A stretch of 34,160 nt of DNA from Phycisphaerales bacterium UBA1161. Its GTDB lineage: Bacteria; Planctomycetota; Phycisphaerae; Tepidisphaerales; Tepidisphaeraceae. The notes under the pieces were generated by a model. The model was given only the letters and a program-made list of their open reading frames with translations, was not told the DNA's origin and ran no database searches. Shown here one piece after another: positions 24,953 through 34,044 of the stretch. A program made the translations under genes and the position numbers. How positions within the stretch are numbered: the first letter of the stretch is position 1; every line of letters begins with the position of its first letter. Location of the stretch: assembly GCA_002311745.1 (NCBI GenBank), contig DBZL01000063.1, positions 15,228 to 49,387 of the forward strand, written 5' to 3'.

Positions 24953-24971
24953 TTGGGAAAGGGATGTCCCG

Positions 24972-26444
24972 ATGTTCCTGCATCAACTCCTGCGCGAGTT
25001 TGATCCAAAAATCCTGACCAGCGGCATCCCGGACGTGCAGATCGGCGGCATCTGCGACGATTCGCGTTTGGCCAGGGCCGGCGATCTGTTCATCGCCCGC
25101 CCGGGAACCAAGACCGAAGGATCGAAATTCATCAGCCAGGCGTGCCAGCGGGGCGCGGTGGCGGTGGTGACGGCGGCGCCCTTGGCGGATTGCCCGCTGC
25201 CCCAGGTCTGCGCGGCGAACGTGGCGCGGGCGGGGGCGGAGCTGGCGCATATTTTCCACGCCAGGCCGTCGCAGGCGCTGCGCGTCGTGGCCGTCACGGG
25301 GACCAACGGAAAAACCACGACCGCGTATCTGGTGCGGCATCTTCTCAATCGCTGTGGGCAGCGGTGCGGGCTCATCGGGACGGTCGAGATCGACGACGGC
25401 ACAAGGGTGCGCGAGGCGACGCTGACCACCCCGGGGGCGGTGCAGATCGCAGGATTATTGGCGGCGATGCGGGACAGCGGCTGCCGGGCGTGCGCGATGG
25501 AAGCATCCAGTCATGCGCTGCATCAGGATCGCGTGCTGGGGGTGAAGTTCGCCGCGGCGGCGTTCACCAACCTCAGCGGCGATCACTTGGATTATCACGG
25601 CACGATGGACGATTATGCCGCGGCCAAGGCCAGGCTTTTTGAGATGCTGGAAGAGTCGGCGGTGGGCGTGATCAACGCGGATGACGCCCGGTCGGCGCGG
25701 ATGATCCGGGATTGCCGGGCGCGGATCGTGCGCTTCGGTTTTGGGCCGGAGGCGGACTACCGCGCCGCCGGCGTCAAGTTGGGCGCCGAAGCGTCGCGTT
25801 TTGTTCTACAGAACCGCGGCGGCGAGGCTTGGGTGGAGCTGGGCCTGATCGGGCGGCACAACATCGCCAACGCCCTGACGGCGGCGGCGCTGGTGGGTGA
25901 GGCGTTTGGGCTGAGCGTGCAGCAGATCGCGGCGGGATTGAAGGATGCCCGGGGGGCGCCCGGGCGATTGCAGGCGGTGCGGGCCGGGCAGGGCTTTGCC
26001 GTGCTGGTCGATTATGCCCATACGGACGATGCCCTGGAGAACGTGCTGTCGGCGCTGCGGGCGGTGACGCGGGGGCGGCTGCGGCTGCTGTTCGGCTGCG
26101 GAGGAGACCGGGACCGGACCAAGCGGCCGCGGATGGCGCGGGCGGCGGCGAAACTGGCGGACGCCGTCTACGTCACCAGCGACAATCCGCGCACGGAAAA
26201 TCCGGCAGCCATCGTGGATGAAATCGTCGCCGGGTTCCCGCGCGACGGAATCAAGCCGGTTTACATCGAGGTGGACCGGCGCAAGGCGATCGAAAAGATT
26301 TTGGGCGACGCCCAGAGCGGGGACGTGGTCCTTCTGGCCGGCAAGGGGCACGAGAATTACCAGATCATCGGCACCACCAAGCACCATTTCGATGACGTTG
26401 AGGAAGCGATCAAGGTTTTGCAGAAATATCGGCAGGGATCATGA
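24972..26444 (+). CDS. murE: UDP-MurNAc-tripeptide synthetase MurE (meso-DAP type)
   Basis: MurE adds the third amino acid to UDP-MurNAc-Ala-Glu in the cytoplasm. The 490-residue product has the ATP loop VTGTNGKTTTAYL (from about 108), the EASSHALHQDR block, NLSGDHLDYHGTMDDY, and GLIGRHNIANALTAAALVG. The substrate-selecting motif is DNPRTENP (about 405-412). The Arg after Asn-Pro is the meso-diaminopimelate signature, as against DNPA or similar in lysine-adding enzymes, so this cell wall should contain meso-DAP. AAAGGGA upstream is an adequate ribosome site for the ATG at 24972. Its stop overlaps the murF ATG (ATGA). Confidence 0.97.
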   Translation: MFLHQLLREFDPKILTSGIPDVQIGGICDDSRLARAGDLFIARPGTKTEGSKFISQACQRGAVAVVTAAPLADCPLPQVCAANVARAGAELAHIFHARPSQALRVVAVTGTNGKTTTAYLVRHLLNRCGQRCGLIGTVEIDDGTRVREATLTTPGAVQIAGLLAAMRDSGCRACAMEASSHALHQDRVLGVKFAAAAFTNLSGDHLDYHGTMDDYAAAKARLFEMLEESAVGVINADDARSARMIRDCRARIVRFGFGPEADYRAAGVKLGAEASRFVLQNRGGEAWVELGLIGRHNIANALTAAALVGEAFGLSVQQIAAGLKDARGAPGRLQAVRAGQGFAVLVDYAHTDDALENVLSALRAVTRGRLRLLFGCGGDRDRTKRPRMARAAAKLADAVYVTSDNPRTENPAAIVDEIVAGFPRDGIKPVYIEVDRRKAIEKILGDAQSGDVVLLAGKGHENYQIIGTTKHHFDDVEEAIKVLQKYRQGS

Positions 26445-27841
26445 AGGCGATTTCGCTTGTGCAGGTGTGCGAGGCTTTGGGGCTGGCGCAGCCGGCTGGG
26501 CCGGCTCAGCGCGAGATGATGGTGGCGGCGGTGTGCACGGACACGCGGCACATGCAGGAGCGGTCGCTGTTCGTGGCCCTGCGGGGGGAGCGATTTGACG
26601 GTCACGACTTTTTGCATCAGGCGGCGGCGGGCGGCGCGGTGGCGGCCTTGATCGAGCGGAAGCCGCCGCGCCTGCCGCAGGATCTGTATCTGCTGCCCGT
26701 GGCGGATACGCGCCTGGCCATGGGCCGGCTGGCGCGATTCGTGCGCCAGCAATTGAGCGGGACGGTCATCGCCGTCGGCGGGAGCAACGGCAAGACCACC
26801 ACCAAGCACCTGATCGACGCGGTGCTGCGAGGCGCATGGCGCGGGTCGATTTCGCCCAAGAGCTACAACAACGACATTGGCGTGCCGCTGACGATTTTTC
26901 CGGCGGAAGCGTCGGCGGATTACCTGGTGCTGGAGATGGGCACGAATCATCCGGGGGAGATCGCGGCGCTGGCGCGAATCGCCCTGCCGGAGGTCGCGGT
27001 GATCACCAACTGCTCGGCCGAGCACCTGGAGGGCCTGGGCGATCTGGCGGGCGTGCGGCGAGAAAATGCCTGCCTGATCGAAGGGCTTCCGGCCGGCGGT
27101 CTGCTGGTGGTCAACGGGGATGATCCGGAGCTGCTGGCGGCGGTGGGCGGATATCGCGGCCAGCGCGTGACGTTCGGATTTTCGCCGCAGAACGATCTGT
27201 GCGCCCGCGAAGTGAAATGCGACGCCCGGGGAACCAGCTTTGCCCTGCGGCCGATGGAGCGGCGCGCCTTTGTCCCGCTGCTGGGGCGGCACACGGCGTG
27301 CAACGCCCTGGCGGCGATCGCGGTCGGGCGCTACATGGGGTTGAGCGACCGGCACATCCTGGAAAATCTGCGCCTGGCCAGCGGGCCGGAGATGCGCTTG
27401 GCGCTGCAGCAGTGCGGCAGCGTGCGCGTGCTGAACGACGCGTACAACGCCAATCCGGCGTCCATGAAGGCGGCGCTACAGACGCTGGCGGCGCTGCCGG
27501 CGCGGCGGCGCGTCGCGGTGGTCGGGGAGATGCGCGAGCTGGGCAAAGAATCGCGGTCGCTGCACCGTGAAATGGGGCGATTCATCGCGCGGGATTGTGC
27601 GCCGGATCTGCTGGTGTGCGTCGGGCTGCTGGGGCAGGAGATCGGCCAAGAGGCCGCCCGGCACGGGCTGGCCGACCAGCGCGTGCAGTATTTTCCGGAT
27701 GCGGCGGCGGCTTGCGCCGTGGCCGCGCGCCTGCACGCCGGAGACCTGGTGCTGCTGAAGGCATCGCGCGCGGTGCGATTGGAGACGGTGGCCCGCGCCA
27801 TCCACGCCAACTGCGGCTGGCCCGGGGACGGCCCGAGATGA
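26441..27841 (+). CDS. murF: UDP-MurNAc-tripeptide:D-Ala-D-Ala ligase MurF
   Basis: MurF adds D-Ala-D-Ala to complete the UDP-MurNAc pentapeptide. The 466-residue sequence has the N-terminal VCTDTRHMQERSLFVALRGE and the ATP loop VGGSNGKTTTKHLI (about 110-122). SYNNDIGVPLTI and YLVLEMGTNHPGEIAAL (MurF signatures) follow, then NDAYNANPASMKAAL. These distinguish it from MurC, MurD and MurE. It is coupled to both neighbours by ATGA overlaps: murE stop/murF start at 26441-26444 and murF stop/mraY start at 27838-27841. Confidence 0.97.
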   Translation: MKAISLVQVCEALGLAQPAGPAQREMMVAAVCTDTRHMQERSLFVALRGERFDGHDFLHQAAAGGAVAALIERKPPRLPQDLYLLPVADTRLAMGRLARFVRQQLSGTVIAVGGSNGKTTTKHLIDAVLRGAWRGSISPKSYNNDIGVPLTIFPAEASADYLVLEMGTNHPGEIAALARIALPEVAVITNCSAEHLEGLGDLAGVRRENACLIEGLPAGGLLVVNGDDPELLAAVGGYRGQRVTFGFSPQNDLCAREVKCDARGTSFALRPMERRAFVPLLGRHTACNALAAIAVGRYMGLSDRHILENLRLASGPEMRLALQQCGSVRVLNDAYNANPASMKAALQTLAALPARRRVAVVGEMRELGKESRSLHREMGRFIARDCAPDLLVCVGLLGQEIGQEAARHGLADQRVQYFPDAAAACAVAARLHAGDLVLLKASRAVRLETVARAIHANCGWPGDGPR

Positions 27842-29013
27842 TCTACCTTCTGGTCAAGGATTACCGAGCCTTTCTGGAGGCGCACGGCGTCGGCTTCCTG
27901 AGGGTGTTCAACGACGTGACGTTTCAATCGACGGCGTCGGTGATCCTGAGCTTCGTGCTGGTGGTGCTGCTGGGGCCGCGGGTGATCCGCTGGTTGCGGC
28001 GGCAAAAAATCGGCGACCTGGCCAGCTTCGACCAGGAGCAAATGAACCACCTCATGCGCGGCAAGATCGGCACGCCCACGATGGGGGGCATTTTGATCAT
28101 CTTCTCCATCGCGCTGACGGTGCTGCTGCTGGCGGACCTGGGCAATTTTTACGTGAAGATGGCGGTGATCTGCCTGGTGTGGCTGGGGGCGGTGGGAGCG
28201 GTGGATGATTGGCTGAAGTTGACCAGCGCGCGGCGGGCGGCGGCGCTGCCGCCGGGCGCCCACGCCAGCCGCCAGGGCCTGACCTCGCTGGAGAAAATCC
28301 TCTTCCAGATCGGGCTGGGAATCCTCCTGTCGTACTTCACCTACCATTACAGCCTGGATCCGCGGAGCCACACGCTCTATTTTCCGTTTTTCAAGAACCT
28401 GAGCGTGCGGATGGGGCCGGTGGCCTTCATCCTCGTCGGCACGCTGGTGCTGAGCGGAACCAGCAACGCGGTGAACCTGACCGATGGGCTGGACGGCCTG
28501 GCGGCCGGGTGCGCGGCAATCGTCAGTTTCACGTTTCTGATCCTTTCCCTGATCCAGGGCTATAGCCTGGGGAGCGAGCCGCTGGCGACCTACCTGCTCC
28601 TGCCGCGGATCGTGGGCAGCGCGCAGATGGCGGTGATCGCGGGAGCGATGGTCGGGGCGTGTCTGGGATTTCTGTGGTTCAACTGCAATCCGGCATCGGT
28701 GTTCATGGGAGACACCGGATCGCTGGCCCTGGGGGGACTGCTGGGATACATCGCGGTGGTCATCCGGCAGGAACTGCTCCTGGTCTTGTGCGGGGGGATT
28801 TTCGTGGCGGAGGCGGCATCCGTCATCTTGCAGGTGGGATGGTTCAAATACACGCGGCGGCGGCACGGCCACGGGAAGCGCATCTTCCTCATGTCGCCGC
28901 TGCATCACCACTTCCAGCAAATGGGATGGCAGGAATCGCAGGTGGTGATCCGCTTCTGGCTGGTTGGGGCGATGCTGGCGATGATCGCGCTGGCGACCAT
29001 CAAACTCAGATAG
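27838..29013 (+). CDS. mraY: Phospho-MurNAc-pentapeptide transferase MraY
   Basis: MraY is the membrane enzyme that transfers phospho-MurNAc-pentapeptide to undecaprenyl phosphate, making lipid I. The 391-residue product has about ten hydrophobic helices. Conserved blocks include MRGKIGTPTMGGILI, the catalytic-aspartate segments AVDDWLKL and NAVNLTDGLDGLAAG, NCNPASVFMGDTGSLALGG, and the histidine motif MSPLHHHFQQMGW. The ATG at 27838 overlaps the murF stop and gives MIYLLVKDY; the longer upstream frame is shadow of murF. ftsW follows after 38 bases with no murD between them. Confidence 0.97.
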   Translation: MIYLLVKDYRAFLEAHGVGFLRVFNDVTFQSTASVILSFVLVVLLGPRVIRWLRRQKIGDLASFDQEQMNHLMRGKIGTPTMGGILIIFSIALTVLLLADLGNFYVKMAVICLVWLGAVGAVDDWLKLTSARRAAALPPGAHASRQGLTSLEKILFQIGLGILLSYFTYHYSLDPRSHTLYFPFFKNLSVRMGPVAFILVGTLVLSGTSNAVNLTDGLDGLAAGCAAIVSFTFLILSLIQGYSLGSEPLATYLLLPRIVGSAQMAVIAGAMVGACLGFLWFNCNPASVFMGDTGSLALGGLLGYIAVVIRQELLLVLCGGIFVAEAASVILQVGWFKYTRRRHGHGKRIFLMSPLHHHFQQMGWQESQVVIRFWLVGAMLAMIALATIKLR

Positions 29014-29051
29014 GTCAAGCCGGGCGGTCGGCCAGTCCGATAACTGTCTTA

Positions 29052-30263
29052 ATGGATCGGTCAATCTATCGCCTGCGGACACGGGATGTTCTGAGCCTGT
29101 GCGTGATGTCCCTGCTGGTGCTGGGGGTCATCATGGTGCAGTCGGCCTCGTCGCACGTGACGGGGCAGACAAGCTGGCAGTGGACGGGGCGAGGGGTGAA
29201 GCATCTGATTTTCGCCGGATCGGCGCTGGCCACATTTTTTGCCGTTGGGGCCGTGGATTACGCAGCGCTGGCCCGGCGGGCCGGGAGCCACTGGCGCAGC
29301 CTGGTGGTGTGGATTTTCGCCATCGCGGCGGCGGCGAACCTGGCCGTGCTGGTGCCGCACGTGGGCTTGGCGGTCAACGGCGCGCGGCGCTGGCTGCCGC
29401 TCGGACCGATCCAAGTTCAGCCGTCGGAATTGGCCAAGTGGGCGGTCGTGCTGTACCTGGCGTATTGGCTGACGTACCGGCCGGTCGATCTGAACAAGTT
29501 CTTCGCCGGATTTCTGGTGACGGTCGGGCCCGTTGGCCTGCTGTGCCTGCTGGTGGTGATGCAGGATTTCGGGACGGCCATGCTGATCGCCCTGGGCGCT
29601 TTAGTGATGCTGGTGGCGGGGAAGGTGCGCTGGCGGCATTTGGTGCTGGCGGTGCCGCTGGCGGCGGCAGCGGGGTTGTGGTTCCTCATGCACAAGGAGT
29701 ATCGCTGGAGACGAGTCACGGCGTTCGCCAACCCGTATGCCGCGCCGCAAAGAGAAGGCTATCACATGATCCAAAGCCTGCTGAGCTTCACCACCGGCGG
29801 CATGAGCGGCCGGGGACTAGGCAACGGCATCCAAAAGCTCGGCTATCTACCCGAGGACACCACCGACTTCATCTTTGCCGTCATTTGCGAAGAGCTGGGA
29901 CTCTTTGGCGCGATGCTGACCATCACGCTGTATCTCGGGATCTTGTATTGTGCGTGGCAGACGCTGAAGGAAAAGAAAGACCATTTCGGCCGACTGCTGG
30001 CTTTCGGCGTGGGGACGATGGTCTGCCTGCAGGCGCTGATCAACATTGCCGTGGCCACGGTGAGCGTGCCGACCAAGGGGCTTTCGCTGCCGCTGGTGAG
30101 CGCCGGCGGCAGCGGGCTGGTGATCACGTGCGCCGCCCTGGGACTGTTGCGCAGCGCCTGCCGATTCCAGCACGAGGAAGAACCGGTCCTTCCAAGGCCA
30201 AGGCCCAGGAGAATGCCGCACATCGTGACCGAGGCCATGTGGCAACGTTTCACGACGAGTTGA
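29052..30263 (+). CDS. ftsW: FtsW, SEDS-family peptidoglycan glycosyltransferase
   Basis: FtsW polymerises lipid II into glycan at the division site, normally with a class B PBP. The 403-residue protein has about ten membrane helices. SEDS signatures are NGARRWLPLGPIQVQPSELA, QDFGTAMLIALGAL, a large loop with AFANPYAAPQREGYHMIQSL, then TTDFIFAVICEELG and LPLVSAGGSGLV (about residue 345-356). FtsW rather than RodA is favoured by the mraY neighbourhood; sequence alone does not settle it. The ATG at 29052 lacks a clear ribosome site. The last 14 bases overlap the convergent tsaB 3' end. No murG or ftsI follows. Confidence 0.93.
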   Translation: MDRSIYRLRTRDVLSLCVMSLLVLGVIMVQSASSHVTGQTSWQWTGRGVKHLIFAGSALATFFAVGAVDYAALARRAGSHWRSLVVWIFAIAAAANLAVLVPHVGLAVNGARRWLPLGPIQVQPSELAKWAVVLYLAYWLTYRPVDLNKFFAGFLVTVGPVGLLCLLVVMQDFGTAMLIALGALVMLVAGKVRWRHLVLAVPLAAAAGLWFLMHKEYRWRRVTAFANPYAAPQREGYHMIQSLLSFTTGGMSGRGLGNGIQKLGYLPEDTTDFIFAVICEELGLFGAMLTITLYLGILYCAWQTLKEKKDHFGRLLAFGVGTMVCLQALINIAVATVSVPTKGLSLPLVSAGGSGLVITCAALGLLRSACRFQHEEEPVLPRPRPRRMPHIVTEAMWQRFTTS

Positions 30264-30948
30264 TCTGCCGCTGGCATTTCTCTTCCGCTTCGGGGCGGCG
30301 GATATAGATGGGGACAAGCTGCATCGCTTCGGTGAAGCGCCCGTCCTGGGCCAATTGCCAGCCGAGTTTTGCCACCATCTCCGCACGGGGACGCCAGAGG
30401 CTTTCGTCGATGATCAACACCTCCGCATCCAATGGCGGAATGAAACACCTGTGATGCGGAATTCCCTCGCCCAACAGGTGCACGGGACGCGGAACGCGCC
30501 CAAGCACGTCGGCCAGGCGGTCCAGATGAGCCGGCTCGCGCTCCGCCCAGCCATCGGCCACGCGATCGAACGACGCGGTGAAAATCTGGTCGCGCTTGGC
30601 ATCCAGGACGATGACGACGTGACGCGCATCCGGCGGAGCGTTTTCGACCAGGACGCGGGCTGAGCCAACGGCTACCAGGGCGGCGCCGCTGACGAAGGCG
30701 AGCGTCTTGGCCAAGGTGATCCCGATGCGCAGGCCGGTGAAGGAGCCTGGGCCGGCGGAAACGTAGATGTGCCGAAGGTCGCCAGGCGTCCAGCCGAGGC
30801 TTCGGCACAGGGAATCGATGGCGGGGAGCATGCGTGCAGCATGTTGCAGGCCATGCGGAAACGTGTCCGCCGCCAATACGCACCCTTCTTCCACCAGCGC
30901 CACCGAACCAACCCGGCTGGAGGTTTCGATCGCCAAAGCGCGAATCAT
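30250..30948 (-). CDS. tsaB: tRNA threonylcarbamoyladenosine biosynthesis protein TsaB
   Basis: TsaB is the scaffold partner of TsaD in making the t6A modification at position 37 of ANN-decoding tRNAs. The 232-residue product has the ASKHA-fold start RALAIETSSRVGSVALVEEG and the signature YVSAGPGSFTGLRIGITLAK. The mid-segment VIVLDAKRDQIFTASFDR fits TsaB, as does the C-terminal LVPIYIRRPEAEEK ('P-x-Y-x-R-x-x-EAE'). The ATG at 30948 is used; the frame continues upstream only as shadow of the GT39-like gene. It is the last gene of a tight run (25 bases after the GT39-like stop). tsaD, tsaC and tsaE are not in the window. Confidence 0.95.
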   Translation of the reverse strand: MIRALAIETSSRVGSVALVEEGCVLAADTFPHGLQHAARMLPAIDSLCRSLGWTPGDLRHIYVSAGPGSFTGLRIGITLAKTLAFVSGAALVAVGSARVLVENAPPDARHVVIVLDAKRDQIFTASFDRVADGWAEREPAHLDRLADVLGRVPRPVHLLGEGIPHHRCFIPPLDAEVLIIDESLWRPRAEMVAKLGWQLAQDGRFTEAMQLVPIYIRRPEAEEKCQRQINSS

Positions 30949-30973
30949 GCCGACATGGTACAGAGGCCGCAGC

Positions 30974-32845
30974 CTAAGGTGGATAGATCGGCCAAAGGTT
31001 GCAATGGGGAGGAAGATGAACCAGCGGCCCATGTCGCCAACCGGGAAAGAATCGTCGGGTATCCGCGTCGGCATCGCCGCCGACGACCCAGACCGCCGGG
31101 CGAGCAGCCAGTTGCCGTAACACCGCCGAATCTGGAGCAGTCTCACCCAGAAAGATCGTCGGCCGGCGAGAATCGGGCAAATAGTGCTTGTACACGATAT
31201 AGCCAAAGGCCGGACCCGCTTCCGCGCAAGGCCCAAAGGCGATGACGTCTTTGGGGCCGGCGCGCTGGTCAATGAGCCGCGCCGCTGTGCGCCAATCGGG
31301 TTTGGCAATGACGCTAAAGCCGGGGGCCACCCGCTGACCGCTCACCACGACCGACCAGAGCACGACCGCCCCGATCGACAGCGGTACAAACCAATTGCAC
31401 GGCCGCGCTGGCAGCGTCGCCGCCAGCAGAAGGAACACGACGGGCCCGGCAATCAGCAGTAATCGCGGGTAGGAGAACATCGTGGCCGGCAACGAAGAAA
31501 TGTGCACCGCCAGGGTGAGGCACGCCGCCGCCAGGACCCACAGCGGCCAGGAACTCCTCCACCGCGCGGTGAAGAGCAGCAATATCAGCGGAATCACGAT
31601 CAGCCAGGAGCGATCCGCCGGCAGCACGCGCTGCCAATCCGCCAACGTCTCCACGATGGCCCACGCGGCGCCGGCGCATAAAAAGACCAGCAGAGGCGCA
31701 CGAAGGCGGGCGCGAAGGCCGCTGAGGGACGGCTGGGTCGCCAGCAGCGCGTACACGCCCGGGCCGGCAGGCAACAGAAATTTGTAAGTGCCAACCATCA
31801 GGGTCTGCCGCGCCAGATCGAACGCGGCGACCAACGCGATGCCCCCGATCACCCAGCACCACCAGAGCCAAGCATCCGACGTGCGCCGCGGCCCGATCAG
31901 GGGGATGACGAAGGTCAGGATCGCCAGCGGCAGTGTCGTCAGCCAAGTGACGTCAAAGGGTGAAAGGGTGAGTCGCGCCGGCAACGCCAGCAATGGGTCT
32001 ACGATCTCTGCGGGAGCAGCCCCCGGCGCTGGATAACGGCTGGCGTGTTCGACCAGACCTCGGGCCGACCAGAAAAAGGGTCCCCACGTGAGTGCGACCC
32101 AAACGCCCGCGAGGAAGATGGCCGCCAACGCCGCGATTCGTCTTTGGCCTCGCAAGCGCAGCAAGGTGTAAACAACCAATCCACTCAAGAAACCCGCGGC
32201 GAAATAGTGCGTCAGCGCCATGGCCGCCGATGCGACACTTAGCAGCGCCAATCTTCCCCAGCTGGCGCCATGCCGCTCGATCATGGCAACCGTCCGGCAG
32301 CAGACGAGGCCGAGCAGAACCAGCAGCGTGTACGAGCGCGTTTCCCGGCTGAGGTCGATCTGCGCCATGGAAAAGAGCATCAGCGCCGCGGCAGCCAGCG
32401 CCGGCCAAGGCCCGTGCCCTGGCCGAACCATGACGAACAACAGGACGGCGCCGGCCAGATCGAGCAACGTTGAAAGGGATCGGGTCGAGAAATCACCGTC
32501 GCCGAACAGATCAATCCACCACCTCAGGACGATGTGATACAGGGGCGGGTGAACCGCGCTGGACATGCCCGTCCAAATCCGCCACCACGGCGGCGCGTCG
32601 GCAAAGCCCGTGGACGGGGGAGGATCGAGGACGACGCCCCGCGGCGCGTCGAACACTGACGTTCCCGCCTGAGCGTGCGCCGTGGAGATATAGACCGACC
32701 AGTATTCATCCAGCCACAGGCTTGCCTCGCCGAGCCGATAGAAGCGAACTGCCGCGCCAGCGGCAAGAAGGGTGACCAACAGCAGCAGGTGAATCCACTT
32801 GAGGCCGGCCTTGGACAGCATCTGCGGTGAAGGCGACAGCAACAT
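30974..32845 (-). CDS. GT39/ArnT-like membrane glycosyltransferase
   Basis: The 623-residue protein is a GT-C-type membrane enzyme with about 12 hydrophobic helices and a C-terminal soluble part. After the first helix it has FYRLGEASLWLDEYWSVYI, containing the acidic DE pair typical of this fold. HPPLYHIVLRWWIDLFGDGD and RETRSYTLLVLL follow; these are hallmarks of the PMT/ArnT-like 4-amino- or mannosyl-transferase superfamily. The lipid-linked sugar donor and the acceptor are unknown. An AAAGG site about 8 bases upstream, inside the end of dedA, supports the ATG at 32845. It lies 8 bases after dedA and 25 before tsaB, so one message is likely. Confidence 0.85.
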   Translation of the reverse strand: MLLSPSPQMLSKAGLKWIHLLLLVTLLAAGAAVRFYRLGEASLWLDEYWSVYISTAHAQAGTSVFDAPRGVVLDPPPSTGFADAPPWWRIWTGMSSAVHPPLYHIVLRWWIDLFGDGDFSTRSLSTLLDLAGAVLLFVMVRPGHGPWPALAAAALMLFSMAQIDLSRETRSYTLLVLLGLVCCRTVAMIERHGASWGRLALLSVASAAMALTHYFAAGFLSGLVVYTLLRLRGQRRIAALAAIFLAGVWVALTWGPFFWSARGLVEHASRYPAPGAAPAEIVDPLLALPARLTLSPFDVTWLTTLPLAILTFVIPLIGPRRTSDAWLWWCWVIGGIALVAAFDLARQTLMVGTYKFLLPAGPGVYALLATQPSLSGLRARLRAPLLVFLCAGAAWAIVETLADWQRVLPADRSWLIVIPLILLLFTARWRSSWPLWVLAAACLTLAVHISSLPATMFSYPRLLLIAGPVVFLLLAATLPARPCNWFVPLSIGAVVLWSVVVSGQRVAPGFSVIAKPDWRTAARLIDQRAGPKDVIAFGPCAEAGPAFGYIVYKHYLPDSRRPTIFLGETAPDSAVLRQLAARPAVWVVGGDADADTRRFFPGWRHGPLVHLPPHCNLWPIYPP

Positions 32846-32853
32846 TCTGGCCT

Positions 32854-33549
32854 TTATTTTGGCGCGGGCGGCGAGTTGGCGGCGGCTTGCTCAGCTTTTT
32901 CCACCACGACGTCGCCGAAGGTCTTGTGTTTTTTGAGGCGCCAGCGGATGTAGAACGCAACGCCCACGGCCAGGGCGACGCCAACGACGATCAGGGCGAC
33001 TTTGAATTCGTGGGCCTTGCGCCACATCGTGTCCAGGTTGGAGCCGAACCAGAAGCCGATGCTCATGAACATGCCGCCGCTGACGACGGCGGCCAGGCTG
33101 TCGGCAATGATGAATTTGAGGAACTTGAATCGGCTGGTTCCGGCGGCGACGACCATGGCGCCGCGGATTCCGGCAAAGAGACGCCCGATGGCCACGACCC
33201 AGATGCCCCAGCGGGCGAACAAAATCTCGGCCCGATCCAGCCGGGTGGGGGTGATGTGTCTGCCGATGAAGGGCAGGCGCGTGATGTTCCGGCAATAGCG
33301 GTAGCCAAAGCGGTACAGCACGCAATCGCCGCCGATGATCCCCAGCCAGGCCACGGGGGCCGCAATCGACAGATGCATCTGGTGCTGCGCGATGAGGATT
33401 CCCGCGGTGATCAGCGGGATGTCCTCCGGCAGAGGCAAGCCCAGGCCGCAGGCGAAGAGCAAGCCGAACAGCGCCGCGTAGCCTCCGGACTCGAGCCACG
33501 GACGCACGTGCTGAAAATCGAGCAGGGCCAGGCAGTCCATGACATTCAT
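32854..33549 (-). CDS. DedA family membrane protein
   Basis: DedA (SNARE-associated/VTT domain) proteins are polytopic membrane proteins tied to lipid-carrier recycling and proton-dependent transport. The 231-residue product shows LGLPLPEDIPLITAGIL with the conserved Glu, the LGIIGGDCVLYRFGYRY block with the conserved Gly-Asp, and VVAIGRLFAGIRGAMVVAAG with the paired arginines. A final hydrophobic helix and a Lys-rich tail follow. Alternative starts are ATG 33549 and ATG 33540; neither has a clear ribosome site. It sits 25 bases after the Rrf2 gene and 8 bases before the GT39-like gene. A role in recycling undecaprenyl phosphate would fit the neighbouring lipid-dependent transferase, but this is inference. 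Confidence 0.93.
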   Translation of the reverse strand: MNVMDCLALLDFQHVRPWLESGGYAALFGLLFACGLGLPLPEDIPLITAGILIAQHQMHLSIAAPVAWLGIIGGDCVLYRFGYRYCRNITRLPFIGRHITPTRLDRAEILFARWGIWVVAIGRLFAGIRGAMVVAAGTSRFKFLKFIIADSLAAVVSGGMFMSIGFWFGSNLDTMWRKAHEFKVALIVVGVALAVGVAFYIRWRLKKHKTFGDVVVEKAEQAAANSPPAPK

Positions 33550-33574
33550 GTCTAACGCTTGAAGGCCCCAGGGA

Positions 33575-34018
33575 TCAAATGTAATACATCGCCTGCCCGG
33601 AGCCGGTGGCGCGGGTGACGTGTTCCAGCAGTTGTTCCAGGGTCATTTTGTCCAGCACCTGGTCGGTGGCCTGGGTCAGGCGCTCGTTGAGCAAACGGAC
33701 GGCGACTTTTCCCGGCGAGAGGTCGGCGGTGGGGACATGCTGGTTTTCCTTGAGGGTCAAGCGCCCTTCCAGGCGACGAATCAGGTCACCGACGCCGATT
33801 TCGCGCGGGGAGCGTGACAGGCGGTATCCGCCCCCGCTGCCGACCTTGCTTTCCAAGAACCCACCCCGCCGCAGGGCGAGGAGGATCGATTCGAGGAATT
33901 TATTGGGCAGGTCTTCGTGCTGAGCCAAGTCGCGCGACTGAACGAAATTGGCCGGCCAAAGGCGAGCGAGCTGGACGACGGCGCGAAGCCCGTATTCCGT
34001 GCGCTTAGAGAGTCTCAA
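33575..34018 (-). CDS. Rrf2 family transcriptional regulator without cysteine ligands
   Basis: The 147-residue product is an Rrf2-type winged-helix regulator. It starts MRLSKRTEYGLRAVVQLAR, continues with an HTH containing RDLAQHEDLPNKFLESILL, and has the wing VGSGGGYRLSRSPREIGVGD. IscR and NsrR bind iron-sulfur clusters through three cysteines; this protein has none, so it should sense something else or use partners. The start is TTG at 34018, with GGAG 5 bases upstream and a good promoter just above. It leads a run of four closely spaced minus-strand genes (dedA, GT39-like, tsaB) and probably controls its own operon. Confidence 0.92.
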   Translation of the reverse strand: MRLSKRTEYGLRAVVQLARLWPANFVQSRDLAQHEDLPNKFLESILLALRRGGFLESKVGSGGGYRLSRSPREIGVGDLIRRLEGRLTLKENQHVPTADLSPGKVAVRLLNERLTQATDQVLDKMTLEQLLEHVTRATGSGQAMYYI

Positions 34019-34044
34019 GGCGGCTCCAGAGCAAATCGAGAGGA

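Noticed and set aside
27331..29082. 583-codon minus-strand frame opposite murF and mraY
   Set aside because: Composition (Gln/His/Arg) is typical of the antisense of membrane-protein codons; no motif.
30948..31308. N-terminal extension of tsaB
   Set aside because: It overlaps the GT39-like gene out of frame; canonical TsaB begins at RALAIETS.
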